20,461 nt of DNA, taken from contig JAPLMC010000077.1 in NCBI GenBank assembly GCA_026387215.1, forward strand, positions 1 through 20,461, given 5' to 3'. Below the pieces are notes generated by a model. That model saw nothing but the letters and a program-made list of their open reading frames with translations, was not told the DNA's origin and searched no databases. Positions within the stretch are counted from its first letter, which is position 1. Each line of letters opens with the position of its first letter. The DNA is from Candidatus Omnitrophota bacterium (GTDB lineage Bacteria; Omnitrophota; Gorgyraeia; Gorgyraeales; Gorgyraeaceae). Shown piece by piece: positions 1 through 7,288 of the stretch. A program made the translations under genes and the position numbers.

Positions 1-612
1 TTTTTCCGTGCTAATGTTTATACCTAAAATTCTGGTTGCTTCATCAAGAGAAAACGTTATATTTTTTTCTTTTTCTATTCCAGAGCCTGCATCGCTTATT
101 TTGCCTATAAGTTTTCCAAGCGCTATTTCTTTAATCAATTCCTGGGCCCTGACGCTAGAAGCAAATATCATGCCCTGGTCAACGCCTCTTTCAAATCTAT
201 AGCTTGACTCTGACGCCAAGCCTAACTGCCTGCAAGCCTTTCTTACCACTATTGGGTCAAAGCAAGCGCTCTCTATAAGAATATTTCTGGTTGTATTGGT
301 TATTTCCGTATCTTTGCCGCCCATGATACCAGCGACAGCCACAGGCCTAATGCCATCTGCTATAACAAGTACATTAGGGTCCAAGACTCTTGTAATTCCG
401 TCGATAGTTACAATGCTTTCGCCTTTTTTGGCGCGCCTTACGATAATCTTTTTCTGTTCGAGTTTATCCAAATCAAATGCATGCAAAGGTTGGCCTAATT
501 CAAAAAGCACATAATTTGTTATATCAACAATATTATTTACAGACCGCACTCCCATGGCATTCAATCTCTGCACCAGCCATTTAGGAGAAGGCCCGACTTT
601 AACATTTTTCAT
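1..612 (-). CDS. pheT: Phenylalanyl-tRNA synthetase beta subunit, central part (out of frame with its N-terminus; runs off left edge)
   Basis: This frame encodes the B3/B4 portion of PheRS beta, which with PheS forms the (alpha-beta)2 enzyme that charges tRNA-Phe. It stays open from an ATG at 612 to the window edge (204 codons). Visible family segments are VKVGPSPKWL, VNNIVDITNYVLFELGQPLH, AGIMGG and SSYRFERGVD. It does not join the upstream pheT frame, which ends at 599. Removing one base near 617-621 would fuse the two so that the spacing from CPRYLCR to GPSPKW equals the normal PheT spacing. The ATG at 612 is therefore probably an internal methionine, not a true start. Family identity is certain. 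Whether the break is real decay or a sequencing error cannot be told here. Confidence 0.9.
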   Translation of the reverse strand, partial: MKNVKVGPSPKWLVQRLNAMGVRSVNNIVDITNYVLFELGQPLHAFDLDKLEQKKIIVRRAKKGESIVTIDGITRVLDPNVLVIADGIRPVAVAGIMGGKDTEITNTTRNILIESACFDPIVVRKACRQLGLASESSYRFERGVDQGMIFASSVRAQELIKEIALGKLIGKISDAGSGIEKEKNITFSLDEATRILGINISTEK

Positions 613-946
613 GATACAACCGACATAGATAGCGAGGACAAGCATGTTTATCTAATATCTCTATTTTTATATTGCCCTGAGCGCTGCCTTTTTTCATGAA
701 AGTCTTTTTAACTGAATTGGGTAGCTTTACAGGAATCCCAGATGCTGCGCTAAGCTCTCTAGCAATGCCTAAGACTGAAAGGCAATCAGGCCTGTTAGGT
801 GTAACTTCTATTTCCATAACATGATCGCCTTCTATATCAGAAAAAGAAGTGATCTCAAGCCCTGCCATTGTAAGAAAGTTCTGCGCTTTACCTGCTTCTA
901 TTTTTGACTCCATAAAATCTTTTAACCAATCAAAACTTACTCGCAT
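599..946 (-). CDS. pheT: Phenylalanyl-tRNA synthetase beta subunit, N-terminal fragment ended by a frameshift
   Basis: The 115-residue product starts MRVSFDWLKDFM, as PheT does, and contains EVTPNRPDCLSVLGIAREL and CPRYLCR before running into a TAA in a wrong-frame tail (LYHEKC). The ATG at 946 follows a G-rich ribosome site (GGGGG). The protein passes directly from the GLEITSF segment to the VTPNRPDC segment. The EMAP II-like tRNA-binding domain of about 100 residues, found there in Bacillus or E. coli PheT, is absent. pheT is separated from pheS by one unrelated gene. The frameshift lies at about 617-622; the rest of the protein continues in the next frame to the left edge. Confidence 0.9.
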   Translation of the reverse strand: MRVSFDWLKDFMESKIEAGKAQNFLTMAGLEITSFSDIEGDHVMEIEVTPNRPDCLSVLGIARELSAASGIPVKLPNSVKKTFMKKGSAQGNIKIEILDKHACPRYLCRLYHEKC

Positions 947-975
947 AAAACCCCCATTGTTGTTTATGGCCCTGC

Positions 976-1524
976 TTAAGTTGCTTGTTGAATTGCTGTT
1001 ATAATCCCGCCTTTAACTGTAATTGTTCCGTTATTTCCTGTAATCGGAGTTATCTTATCACCTACAATATATGTTCCATCTGCAACTGGAGCTGTACCGC
1101 CTGCTGAATAAGTTGTAGCGTTTACTGTTCCTGTAACATCTAAATTACAAGTAGGGGCAGTATTATTTATTCCAACATAGCCGTCATTCCTCACATAAAA
1201 TCTACTTGTAGCTCCTGAGCGAACATTTAAAATATAATACGTAGATGTTACATCATTAGCGTTTAAAAGCAAGCCATTCAGCCTTGTACTCGCAGAAATT
1301 ACTGGCGCTAAAGTATCGTTATCTGTGGATGAAACAATTAATGCGCTCGTAGTATTATTTGTAGATACTGCCTGGCTTACGCTCATTTCATTATATGCGC
1401 CATAAGGTGCAGGATAATAAGTCGTAAGCGTAATGTCTTCTGCCATACTATAAATGCCCATAAGCAACACTACGCACAAAAATGCCCCAAAAAATGCACC
1501 TAAAAATCTTCCGAGTCTTTCCAT
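976..1524 (-). CDS. Secreted YYPAPYG-signature protein with fibre-like C-terminus, function unknown
   Basis: The 182-residue protein has an N-terminal hydrophobic signal segment (about residues 7-27, likely cleavage near SMA/ED). Directly after it comes the signature ITLTTYYPAPYGAYNEM (31-47). I recall this signature from many short exported proteins of Omnitrophota; I cannot verify that here. The rest is rich in Thr, Asn, Ser and Gly, with a GYVGINNTAPTCNLDVTGTV segment. That resembles the 'VGIGTTSPxxKLDVxG' repeats of tail-fibre and surface-fibre proteins. The ATG at 1524 is chosen because GGAGG lies a few bases upstream; an in-frame TTG at 1536 lies inside that ribosome site. The gene sits between pheS and pheT, which is unusual. 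It could be a cell-surface or pilin-like component; no enzyme motif is seen. Confidence 0.75.
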   Translation of the reverse strand: MERLGRFLGAFFGAFLCVVLLMGIYSMAEDITLTTYYPAPYGAYNEMSVSQAVSTNNTTSALIVSSTDNDTLAPVISASTRLNGLLLNANDVTSTYYILNVRSGATSRFYVRNDGYVGINNTAPTCNLDVTGTVNATTYSAGGTAPVADGTYIVGDKITPITGNNGTITVKGGIITAIQQAT

Positions 1525-1551
1525 AACTCCCTCCAAATTTTAAACCACCTC

Positions 1552-1591
1552 AACTGCGTAGGTTGCCGTAAGTAACCTACGCAGTTTTTTT
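1552..1591 (+). terminator. Perfect 13-bp hairpin followed by a T-run, pointing rightwards
   Basis: The arms AACTGCGTAGGTT (1552-1564) and AACCTACGCAGTT (1574-1586) are exact inverted repeats around a 9-nt loop, and a T-run follows at 1585-1591. The T-run lies on the plus strand, whereas all neighbouring genes are on the minus strand. On the minus strand the hairpin sits between the pheS stop and the YYPAPYG gene and has A residues before it but no U-run after it. It may stop antisense transcription or act as a processing or stability hairpin between pheS and the downstream genes. Confidence 0.6.
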
Positions 1592-1593
1592 GG

Positions 1594-2610
1594 TTAAAAC
1601 TGTTTTAAAAATCTTACATCATTCTCGTATAATAAACGAATATCATCAATGCCATATTTCAACATACAGATCCTATCCACGCCCATACCAAATGCAAAAC
1701 CTGTATAAACTGCTGGGTCTATTTTTACAAATTCAAAAACTCGTGGATTTATCATGCCTGAGCCAAGCACCTCAAGCCACCCTTTGTAAGAACAAACCCT
1801 ACAGCCCTTGCCTTGGCAAATAAAACATGATATATCAACTTCTGCGGAAGGCTCTGTAAAAGGGAAGAAATGCGGCCTAAACCTCATTTTAACATTGTCT
1901 CCAAAATATTCTTTTGCAAATCTTTCCAGGACCCCTTTAAGATCTGAAAATTGGATTCCTTTATCTACCATAAAACCTTCTATCTGATAAAACATAAAAG
2001 AATGACTGGCATCAACTGCGTCTGGCCTGTAAACTTTTCCAGCGTGTATAACCTGTATTGGTGGCTTTTCTTTTTCCATAACACGTATCTGGCTAGTGGA
2101 AGTCTGGCTTCTTAGGAGATTCCCGTTCTCAATATAAAACGTATGAAAAGTTTCCCTCGAAGGATGATTTTTCGGTATATTCAGCGCTTCGAAATTATAA
2201 TATTCTGTCTCTATCTCTGGGCTTTCTACTGCTTTAAAACCCATCTTCCCGAAAATTTCTATTATTTCTTGCGTTGTTTTCACCAAAGGATGCACATGTC
2301 CCAGTTCTCTTTTTATGCCAGGCAAAGTAATGTCATTATTTTCAAAAACCGCAGATTCTTTCGATTTAAAACTTTTTTCCTTTTCTTCTATTAAAATAGT
2401 TATTTTTTGTTTTAATTTATTAATAAACGCTCCTGCTTCAGGCTTATCTTTTTTAGGAACACTTTTTATGCCTTTAAAGGCGTCTGTTACAATGCCTTTT
2501 CTGCCTAGATATTTAACCCTGGCATTTTCCAATTCTTCAATATTAGAAGAATCTGATATGTCTTTTACAGCTATCTTTTCTATGTCTTTTAACTTATCTA
2601 TAAATTTCAT
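1594..2610 (-). CDS. pheS: Phenylalanyl-tRNA synthetase alpha subunit
   Basis: The 338-residue protein is full length. It has the N-terminal coiled-coil region (about 1-90, with KYLGRKG), then the class II catalytic core. Within the core are HPSRETFHTFY, the motif 2 segment LLRSQTSTSQIRVM, HAGKVYRPDAVDASHS, a four-Cys CFICQGKGCRVC segment followed by GWLEVLGSGMINP, and the motif 3 segment GFAFGMGVDRICML. The ATG at 2610 has a strong GAGGGGG ribosome site 5 nt upstream. A dispersed hairpin repeat abuts that ribosome site. It makes the catalytic subunit of PheRS in the cytoplasm; the partner pheT lies one gene further downstream. No T-box or attenuator-type leader is evident upstream. Confidence 0.97.
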   Translation of the reverse strand: MKFIDKLKDIEKIAVKDISDSSNIEELENARVKYLGRKGIVTDAFKGIKSVPKKDKPEAGAFINKLKQKITILIEEKEKSFKSKESAVFENNDITLPGIKRELGHVHPLVKTTQEIIEIFGKMGFKAVESPEIETEYYNFEALNIPKNHPSRETFHTFYIENGNLLRSQTSTSQIRVMEKEKPPIQVIHAGKVYRPDAVDASHSFMFYQIEGFMVDKGIQFSDLKGVLERFAKEYFGDNVKMRFRPHFFPFTEPSAEVDISCFICQGKGCRVCSYKGWLEVLGSGMINPRVFEFVKIDPAVYTGFAFGMGVDRICMLKYGIDDIRLLYENDVRFLKQF

Positions 2611-2620
2611 CTTACCCCCT

Positions 2621-2690
2621 CAAATTTTGCTAGCAAGATTTGATCCCGAGCGGCTCTATCTATGCTATGTGCCGCGAGGGATATTTTGCG
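2621..2690 (+). repeat. Dispersed double-hairpin repeat, copy 1
   Basis: Hairpin A is CAAATTTTGC-TA-GCAAGATTTG (2621-2642). Hairpin B runs from TCCCGAGCGGC (2644-2654) to GCCGCGAGGGA (2671-2681), with a 16-nt loop. In hairpin B the outer TCCC/GGGA and inner GCGGC/GCCGC stems are separated by GA opposite GA. An ATATTTTGC tail follows. The copy fills the gap between ktrA and pheS and touches the pheS ribosome site. It matches copies at 5253-5380 and 14092-14162 in architecture. Confidence 0.75.
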
Positions 2691-2705
2691 TAACAATTTA
2701 TGCAA

Positions 2706-3380
2706 TTATTTGTCTATTTGCTTGAACTTTTCCAAGTTTTCGTTTGAGCCAAGCAATATCATAACATCCCTTTGTTTTATTACATAGTCTGCTTTGGGGG
2801 ATATATTAAGCTCACATATTTTATCGCTCGGCTGATCTGTTTTTCTAACACCTATTATGGTAAGGCCATATTTAGCCCTTATATCAAGATGCCCTATTGA
2901 TTGGCCTATAAAATCCTGTGGCACCATAGCTTCCATTATGCTAAATTCCGGAGAAAGATATATATGCTCAATTATAGAGGGGGATATAAGAGAATTCGCC
3001 ACTCTCATGCCCATATCTCTCTCAAGAAACACTACTTTTGTAGCTCCTACTTTTTCAAGCACTTTGCCATGCTCCTCTGTGACAGCGCGCGAAACTATTT
3101 CCTTCACACCCATTTCTTTTAAAGTAAGAGTGGTAAGGATTGACGCTTCCAGATTTGTGCCTATACCTACTACTGCTACATCCACATTTTTTATCCCGAC
3201 AGCTTTCAGCGACTTTTCATCGGTAGAATCCACCTGCACCGCTTCTGTTACAAATTCAGATGCATTCTGGACTAATGCTTCGTCCTTATCAATAGCCAGA
3301 ACCTGACAACCCTGTTCGGTCAATGTCTTAGCAACGCTTAATCCAAACCTTCCAAGGCCTATCACTGCAAATTGTCTCAT
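2706..3380 (-). CDS. ktrA: Potassium uptake regulatory subunit, KtrA/TrkA family (RCK domain)
   Basis: This cytoplasmic gating subunit of a Ktr/Trk potassium channel has 224 residues, the usual size for KtrA (one RCK unit; TrkA has two). The N-terminal Rossmann fold shows GLGRFG near residues 8-13 and an acidic residue ending strand 2 (AIDKDEA). The C-terminal TrkA_C domain (about 135-220) contains MVPQDFIGQSIGHLDIRAKY and VMILLGSNENLEKF. Nucleotide (ATP/ADP or NAD(H)) binding controls the partner pore. It lies 32 bp downstream of ktrB, with AAGGAG-like purines before its ATG, so the two form an operon. Its stop lies next to repeat copy 1. Confidence 0.93.
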   Translation of the reverse strand: MRQFAVIGLGRFGLSVAKTLTEQGCQVLAIDKDEALVQNASEFVTEAVQVDSTDEKSLKAVGIKNVDVAVVGIGTNLEASILTTLTLKEMGVKEIVSRAVTEEHGKVLEKVGATKVVFLERDMGMRVANSLISPSIIEHIYLSPEFSIMEAMVPQDFIGQSIGHLDIRAKYGLTIIGVRKTDQPSDKICELNISPKADYVIKQRDVMILLGSNENLEKFKQIDK

Positions 3381-3412
3381 TTTATCTTCTCCTTCTGCGA
3401 CTTAAAGTTTTT

Positions 3413-4771
3413 TTAGCCTACCATTATTTTTTCTTCTGGATATTTATAAAAAGCTTTGTCTTCTTTAATAGCCATTGCCAACGCAAGCGTTAATGGGCCT
3501 ATCCTACCGGCAAACATAGTTACCATTAAAATAAATTTTCCAAAAGAGCTTAAAATAGAAGTAATGCCTGTTGAAAGCCCCACTGTGCCAAACGCAGATG
3601 TAACTTCAAAAAATATTTTCAAAAAATAATTAGGCATTGTTTCTTTGTCTGCTTCTACAAAACTCAAAAGCATGGTAAATATCACAAGCCACGCTCCTGC
3701 AAGGCCAGCTATCATAACGCATCTTCTAAAAATATCCTTAGGAATAGTTTTTTTAAAAAGATACATGTTGTCCCCGTTTTTCATCATACTCCAGGCTCCT
3801 CCTATAAGAATGCCCATGGTATTTACCTTAATGCCTCCCCCTGTAGAACCAGAGGAAGCTCCTATAAACATAAGTATGATAATAAAAAACAATGTAGGGC
3901 TCGCAAGATTTCCTATAGCTACCGTATTAAAACCAGCTGTTCTTGAGGTAACAGACTGGAAAAAAGATACAAGCAGTTTATCTTTTATGCCAAGGCCATA
4001 TAGAGTTTTGCCGTTCTCTAAAAACAAGAACATAGTTACGCCTAAAATAATCAACGCAAAAGATCCAACCACCACTATTTTTGTCTGCAGATTTACTTTT
4101 GAGAAAAGATTTATGCTGTAATGTTTTCTTTTAAAAAAACTACCCATAAAAAAATTCCTAAAAAACCTCCCTATATCTACTAACACTACAAATCCCAAGC
4201 CTCCTAGTATTATCAAGGTCATTATAGTCATGTTCACAACCGTATCACTTTTGTAATTTTCCAAATTATTTGTATAAAGAGAAAACCCTGCATTGCAAAA
4301 TGCGGACACGGAATGAAATATTGCATAATAAAGATTGCCAAATTTAGGCCACAGTAATAGCGTACCCATAGCTTCTATTATGAAAGTAATAAAAAGTATA
4401 TATATAATTAATCTCTTGAGCTCTTCCGTGCTATGCCTGTCCAGCGCATTTTTCATTATAACGTTTTCTCTTAGGGTAAGTCTTCTGCCGATTATAATAG
4501 CAAAAAACGTGGATAGCGTCATAATGCCAAGACCGCCTATTTGTATTAAAAACAATACGATTATTTGTCCAAATATAGAAAAATCTTTTCCGATATCTTT
4601 TACAGCAAGACCTGTAACGCATGTAGCGCTTGTAGCAGTAAAAAAAGCGTCTATAGGATTTATATAATGTCCTGATTGTGCGCTCATAGGAAGAGATAAC
4701 ACAGCACCACCTATAAGAATCACCGCAAAAAAACTTATAGCAACTAATTGTGCAGGTTGTAGTTTAAACAT
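3413..4771 (-). CDS. ktrB: Potassium transporter membrane subunit, KtrB/TrkH family
   Basis: The 452-residue integral membrane pore of a Ktr-type potassium uptake system has size and features that fit KtrB. Four pore-loop filters, each with the key glycine, are visible: SATCVTGLAV (P1), AFCNAGFSLY (P2), SRTAGFNTV (P3) and SAFGTVGLSTG (P4). The intramembrane gating loop between repeats is Gly/Ser-rich (GASSGSTGGG), as expected. Hydrophobic helices cover nearly the whole length. It precedes ktrA in the same direction. The 117-bp gap upstream of it (4772-4888) shows no clear terminator and only weak promoter-like sequence. No strong ribosome site is seen before the ATG at 4771. Confidence 0.95.
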   Translation of the reverse strand: MFKLQPAQLVAISFFAVILIGGAVLSLPMSAQSGHYINPIDAFFTATSATCVTGLAVKDIGKDFSIFGQIIVLFLIQIGGLGIMTLSTFFAIIIGRRLTLRENVIMKNALDRHSTEELKRLIIYILFITFIIEAMGTLLLWPKFGNLYYAIFHSVSAFCNAGFSLYTNNLENYKSDTVVNMTIMTLIILGGLGFVVLVDIGRFFRNFFMGSFFKRKHYSINLFSKVNLQTKIVVVGSFALIILGVTMFLFLENGKTLYGLGIKDKLLVSFFQSVTSRTAGFNTVAIGNLASPTLFFIIILMFIGASSGSTGGGIKVNTMGILIGGAWSMMKNGDNMYLFKKTIPKDIFRRCVMIAGLAGAWLVIFTMLLSFVEADKETMPNYFLKIFFEVTSAFGTVGLSTGITSILSSFGKFILMVTMFAGRIGPLTLALAMAIKEDKAFYKYPEEKIMVG

Positions 4772-4888
4772 AATTCTTGTAACTCTTTACTGAGCTTACA
4801 CAATAAGCTAATCTGTCCATTTGAACAATATTATTTTTTGAACAAGCGTCCTAGTTTCGCTATGAATAAATTCTTTGCGTCAAAAAAG

Positions 4889-5239
4889 TTATTTTTTACC
4901 AACGCTTTCTACTAACTTCTTAAACGCCTGGCTGTCATTCACAGCCATATCTGCAAGGATTTTTCTATTAAGACCTATCTTTGCGTCTTTAAGGCCTTTC
5001 ATAAATTTAGAATATGATATATTTAATTCTTTGCAGGCATTGGAAATCCTAAGAATCCACAATCTTCTGAATGTGCCTTTTTTGGCGCGCCTGTCCCTAG
5101 TGCCATACATAAGAGCTTTTTTCACGGATTCCACCGTTATCCTATGCAATTTACTTCTTCCGGCACGCTGGCCTTTCGCCATCTTGGAAACTCTTTTTCT
5201 GCGAGCCCTAGATGCTGGCCCGTATTTTGCGCGTGACAT
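4889..5239 (-). CDS. rplT: Large ribosomal subunit protein bL20
   Basis: The 116-residue protein has normal L20 length and high basicity. It starts MSRAKYGPASRARRKRVSKM and carries the family segments GQRAGRSKL, ALMYGTRDRRAKKGTFRRLW and ISYSKFMKGLKDA. L20 is an early assembly protein that binds 23S rRNA and in several bacteria represses its own operon. It follows rpmI in the usual infC-rpmI-rplT order. The gap to rpmI is enlarged to 145 bp by a hairpin repeat. The ATG at 5239 has GGGAGG upstream, directly after the CAAAATTTG arm of that repeat. Confidence 0.97.
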   Translation of the reverse strand: MSRAKYGPASRARRKRVSKMAKGQRAGRSKLHRITVESVKKALMYGTRDRRAKKGTFRRLWILRISNACKELNISYSKFMKGLKDAKIGLNRKILADMAVNDSQAFKKLVESVGKK

Positions 5240-5252
5240 TTTTAATACCTCC

Positions 5253-5380
5253 CAAATTTTGCGAAGCCCCGCCCTTTTTTAGCGAGCCTTCTTGGTGAAC
5301 CCGTCCTAAAAGGGCGGGACGAAACAAAATTTGATCCCGAGTGACTCTATGTTCACATATTGTCGCGAGGGACCCTTTTG
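5253..5380 (+). repeat. Dispersed double-hairpin repeat, copy 2 (expanded)
   Basis: The outer arms CAAATTTTG (5253-5261) and CAAAATTTG (5325-5333) pair perfectly. They enclose a second stem, CCCGCCCTTTT (5268-5278) with AAAAGGGCGGG (5308-5318). Hairpin B runs from TCCCGAGTGAC (5335-5345) to GTCGCGAGGGA (5362-5372) with a 16-nt loop, the same loop length as copy 1. The inner stem differs from copy 1 but still pairs, with one A-T replacing G-C and one wobble. The GA/GA internal loop is kept. It fills the rpmI-rplT gap. Confidence 0.75.
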
Positions 5381-5384
5381 CTCT

Positions 5385-5582
5385 TTAGCCATATGGTAAC
5401 AACTTTTTAGTTATCTTTGCTTCCATGCCAAGCACTTCCACACACCGTCTCATCTTTCTTTTTCTTTTCGAAGATTTAGATGTGAGAATGTGGCGCCTAC
5501 CCGGCTTATACCTCATAAGCTTGCCATTTTTTGTAATTTTTAATCTTTTTCTAGCGCCCTTGTTTGTCTTTAATTTAGGCAT
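5385..5582 (-). CDS. rpmI: Large ribosomal subunit protein bL35
   Basis: The 65-residue, very basic protein has standard L35 length. It begins MPKLKTNKGARKRLKITKNG and continues with RYKPGRRHILTSKSSKRKRKMR, ending KKLLPYG. The start ATG overlaps the last 8 bases of infC (ATGCCTAA), which suggests translational coupling. The ribosome site AAGGAGAAGG lies inside the infC 3' end. It is the middle gene of infC-rpmI-rplT. Confidence 0.97.
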   Translation of the reverse strand: MPKLKTNKGARKRLKITKNGKLMRYKPGRRHILTSKSSKRKRKMRRCVEVLGMEAKITKKLLPYG

Positions 5583-6123
5583 TTTCCTTCTCCTTGGTAT
5601 TCTTTACGCCAATTGACGGTCTGGCCATAAAATGTATCATAATGGACCTGCCTTCCATCATTGGGCCTTTTTCCACTTCCCCGACTTCATTCAGATCGGA
5701 AATAACCCTATCCATAATTTTTTTCCCTATGCTCATATGACTCATCTCTCTGCCCCTAAATATCATTGTAAGCTTTGCCTTATCTCCTCTTTCCAAAAAT
5801 CGCTTCAAATGATGAAGCTTAACCTGATAATCATGTTCTTCTATATTAGGTTTCATCTTTATTTCTTTCAGATGTATTGTTTTCTGGTGTTTACGCGCTT
5901 CTTTTTCTTTTTTCTCCTGCTCATATTTGTATTTGCTGTAATCCATTATCCTGCAAACAGGCGGGGCTGTTTGCCCAGCAACTTCAACAAGGTCAAGTCC
6001 AGATTCTTCTGCCTTTTGCAATGCGTCCTGGGTATTTACAATGCCCATCTGTTCTCCTTCAGGGCCTATGAGCCTAACTTCTTTTACGCGTATTCTTTGA
6101 TTAATTCTTAGATCTTTTGAAAT
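5575..6123 (-). CDS. infC: Translation initiation factor IF-3
   Basis: The 182-residue cytoplasmic factor binds the 30S subunit, blocks premature 50S joining and proofreads the start codon. It has the N-domain (RINQRIRVKEVRLIGPEG, ALQKAEESGLDLVEVA), the linker PPVCRIMDYSKYKYEQ and the C-domain (KEIKMKPNIEEHDYQVKL, MIFRGREM). I place the start at an ATT codon (6123-6121), giving ISKDLRINQ, because a perfect AAGGAGGT lies 7 nt upstream. The open frame extends to a GTG at 6153, but that would put the ribosome site inside the gene. An AUU start is the known hallmark of infC in E. coli and Bacillus and is the basis of IF-3 self-control. It overlaps rpmI by 8 bp. Confidence 0.95.
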   Translation of the reverse strand: MSKDLRINQRIRVKEVRLIGPEGEQMGIVNTQDALQKAEESGLDLVEVAGQTAPPVCRIMDYSKYKYEQEKKEKEARKHQKTIHLKEIKMKPNIEEHDYQVKLHHLKRFLERGDKAKLTMIFRGREMSHMSIGKKIMDRVISDLNEVGEVEKGPMMEGRSIMIHFMARPSIGVKNTKEKENA

Positions 6124-6158
6124 ACAAACCACCTCCTTGAATTTCGGTGCCACGCACC
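6121..6158 (-). promoter_or_regulatory. infC translation start region: hairpin, consensus Shine-Dalgarno and ATT start
   Basis: On the minus strand a small GGTGC-GTG-GCACC hairpin (6146-6158) precedes AAGGAGGT (6131-6138), then a 7-nt spacer, then ATT (6123-6121). The unusually strong ribosome site paired with a disfavoured start codon is the classic arrangement for IF-3 autorepression. No longer L20-type leader pseudoknot could be recognised by eye. Confidence 0.75.
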
Positions 6159-6163
6159 AGATA

Positions 6164-7288
6164 TTAGCTTCTGTTTTTAATTTCCTCTTTGACGCTCCTT
6201 AGGAACTCCTCTATTTTAATCGCGCCTTTGTCGCCTTCTTTTCTAGCGCGAAGCGAAACTGTGCCAGCTTCTTTTTCCTTGTCTCCAATTATTAGCATAT
6301 AAGGAACTTTATTTAACTCGCCCTCTCTTATTTTATACTGTAGTTTTTCGTTTCTTTTATCCACCTCTACCCTAATATCCTCATCCTGCAATAATTTAAA
6401 AATACTATCCGCATAATCATGCACGCGATCAGTGATTGGTATCACAAGAACCTGAACTGGCGCTAGCCACACAGGAAACGCTCCTGCATAATGTTCTATA
6501 AGAGTTCCTATAAACCGTTCCATACTGCCTAATATTACTCTATGAAGCATTACAGGCCGTTCTTTTTTACTGCCCGCGGAAATATACGTAAGGTCGAATC
6601 TTTCTGGCAATGCAAAATCGCACTGGACTGTTGCGCATTGCCATGGCCTTCCAAGAGCGTCTTTTACCATTATATCTATCTTTGGGCCGTAAAACGCTCC
6701 TTCACCTTCATTTATTTCATAACTCATGTCTTTTAATTCCAGTGATTTTTTAAGAGCGTTTGTAGCCTGGGTCCAAATCTCATCCGTACCAATAGATTTT
6801 GGCGGTCTTGTAGAAAGCGCTATTTTGTAATCCTTAAAGCCAAAAACCTTCATTGTGTCTATTACAAAATCTATTATCTTAACTATTTCCTGCTCCAGTT
6901 GGTCAGGCAAACAAAATATATGAGCATCGTCTTGCGTAAAGCCTCTTACTCTTAAGAGCCCATGTAGTACACCTGTTTTCTCGCGCCTGTAAACATTGCC
7001 TAGCTCAAAATAGCGTATCGGCAAGTCTCTATAACTGCGCATCTTTGATTTATAGATCAACATATGCCCTGGGCAATTCATTGGCTTTATGGCATACTCA
7101 TCTCCATCTACTTTAAATATATACATGTTATCTTTGTAATATTCATAATGGCCTGATGTGACCCATATATCTGATTTTAAAATATGCGGCCCCATTACAA
7201 TCTGGTAACCTCTTCTTAGATGTTCTTTTTTCTCATAGTCTTCTATCATCATCCTCAAGAGAGCGCCTTTTGGATGATAAAATACAAG
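6164..7288 (-). CDS. thrS: Threonyl-tRNA synthetase, catalytic and anticodon-binding part (separated from its N-terminus by TGA)
   Basis: This frame carries most of ThrRS: the rest of motif 1 (FYHPKGALLRMM), motif 2 (RYFELGNVYRRE), GLLRVRGFTQDDAHIF, and the motif 3 region GSMERFIGTLIEHYAG. The anticodon-binding domain follows (PVQVLVIPITD, VPYMLIIGDKE). The three zinc ligands expected by homology to E. coli are present: Cys in MNCPGH, His in DDAHIF and His in VMLHRVIL. The frame is the same as that of the upstream fragment, divided only by TGA at 7289-7291. Between the halves about 30 linker residues (the YLxRLEEAxKRDHRKxGK region) are missing. A separate start exists only as TTG at 7258, which would lose half of motif 1, so independent function is doubtful. 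Confidence 0.92.
   Translation of the reverse strand, partial: LVFYHPKGALLRMMIEDYEKKEHLRRGYQIVMGPHILKSDIWVTSGHYEYYKDNMYIFKVDGDEYAIKPMNCPGHMLIYKSKMRSYRDLPIRYFELGNVYRREKTGVLHGLLRVRGFTQDDAHIFCLPDQLEQEIVKIIDFVIDTMKVFGFKDYKIALSTRPPKSIGTDEIWTQATNALKKSLELKDMSYEINEGEGAFYGPKIDIMVKDALGRPWQCATVQCDFALPERFDLTYISAGSKKERPVMLHRVILGSMERFIGTLIEHYAGAFPVWLAPVQVLVIPITDRVHDYADSIFKLLQDEDIRVEVDKRNEKLQYKIREGELNKVPYMLIIGDKEKEAGTVSLRARKEGDKGAIKIEEFLRSVKEEIKNRS

Noticed and set aside
3645..4121. Plus-strand 158-codon open frame opposite ktrB
   Set aside because: It is the antisense shadow of a long membrane-protein gene.
4772..4888. Possible promoter or terminator in the rplT-ktrB gap
   Set aside because: Only loose palindromes and weak -35/-10 matches are present; nothing supports a call.
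5240..5384. L20-binding leader or riboswitch in the rpmI-rplT gap
   Set aside because: The structure there is explained by the dispersed repeat; no rRNA-like L20 target could be recognised.
5632..6111. Plus-strand 159-codon open frame opposite infC
   Set aside because: It is an aromatic-rich shadow of infC with no family features and no ribosome site.
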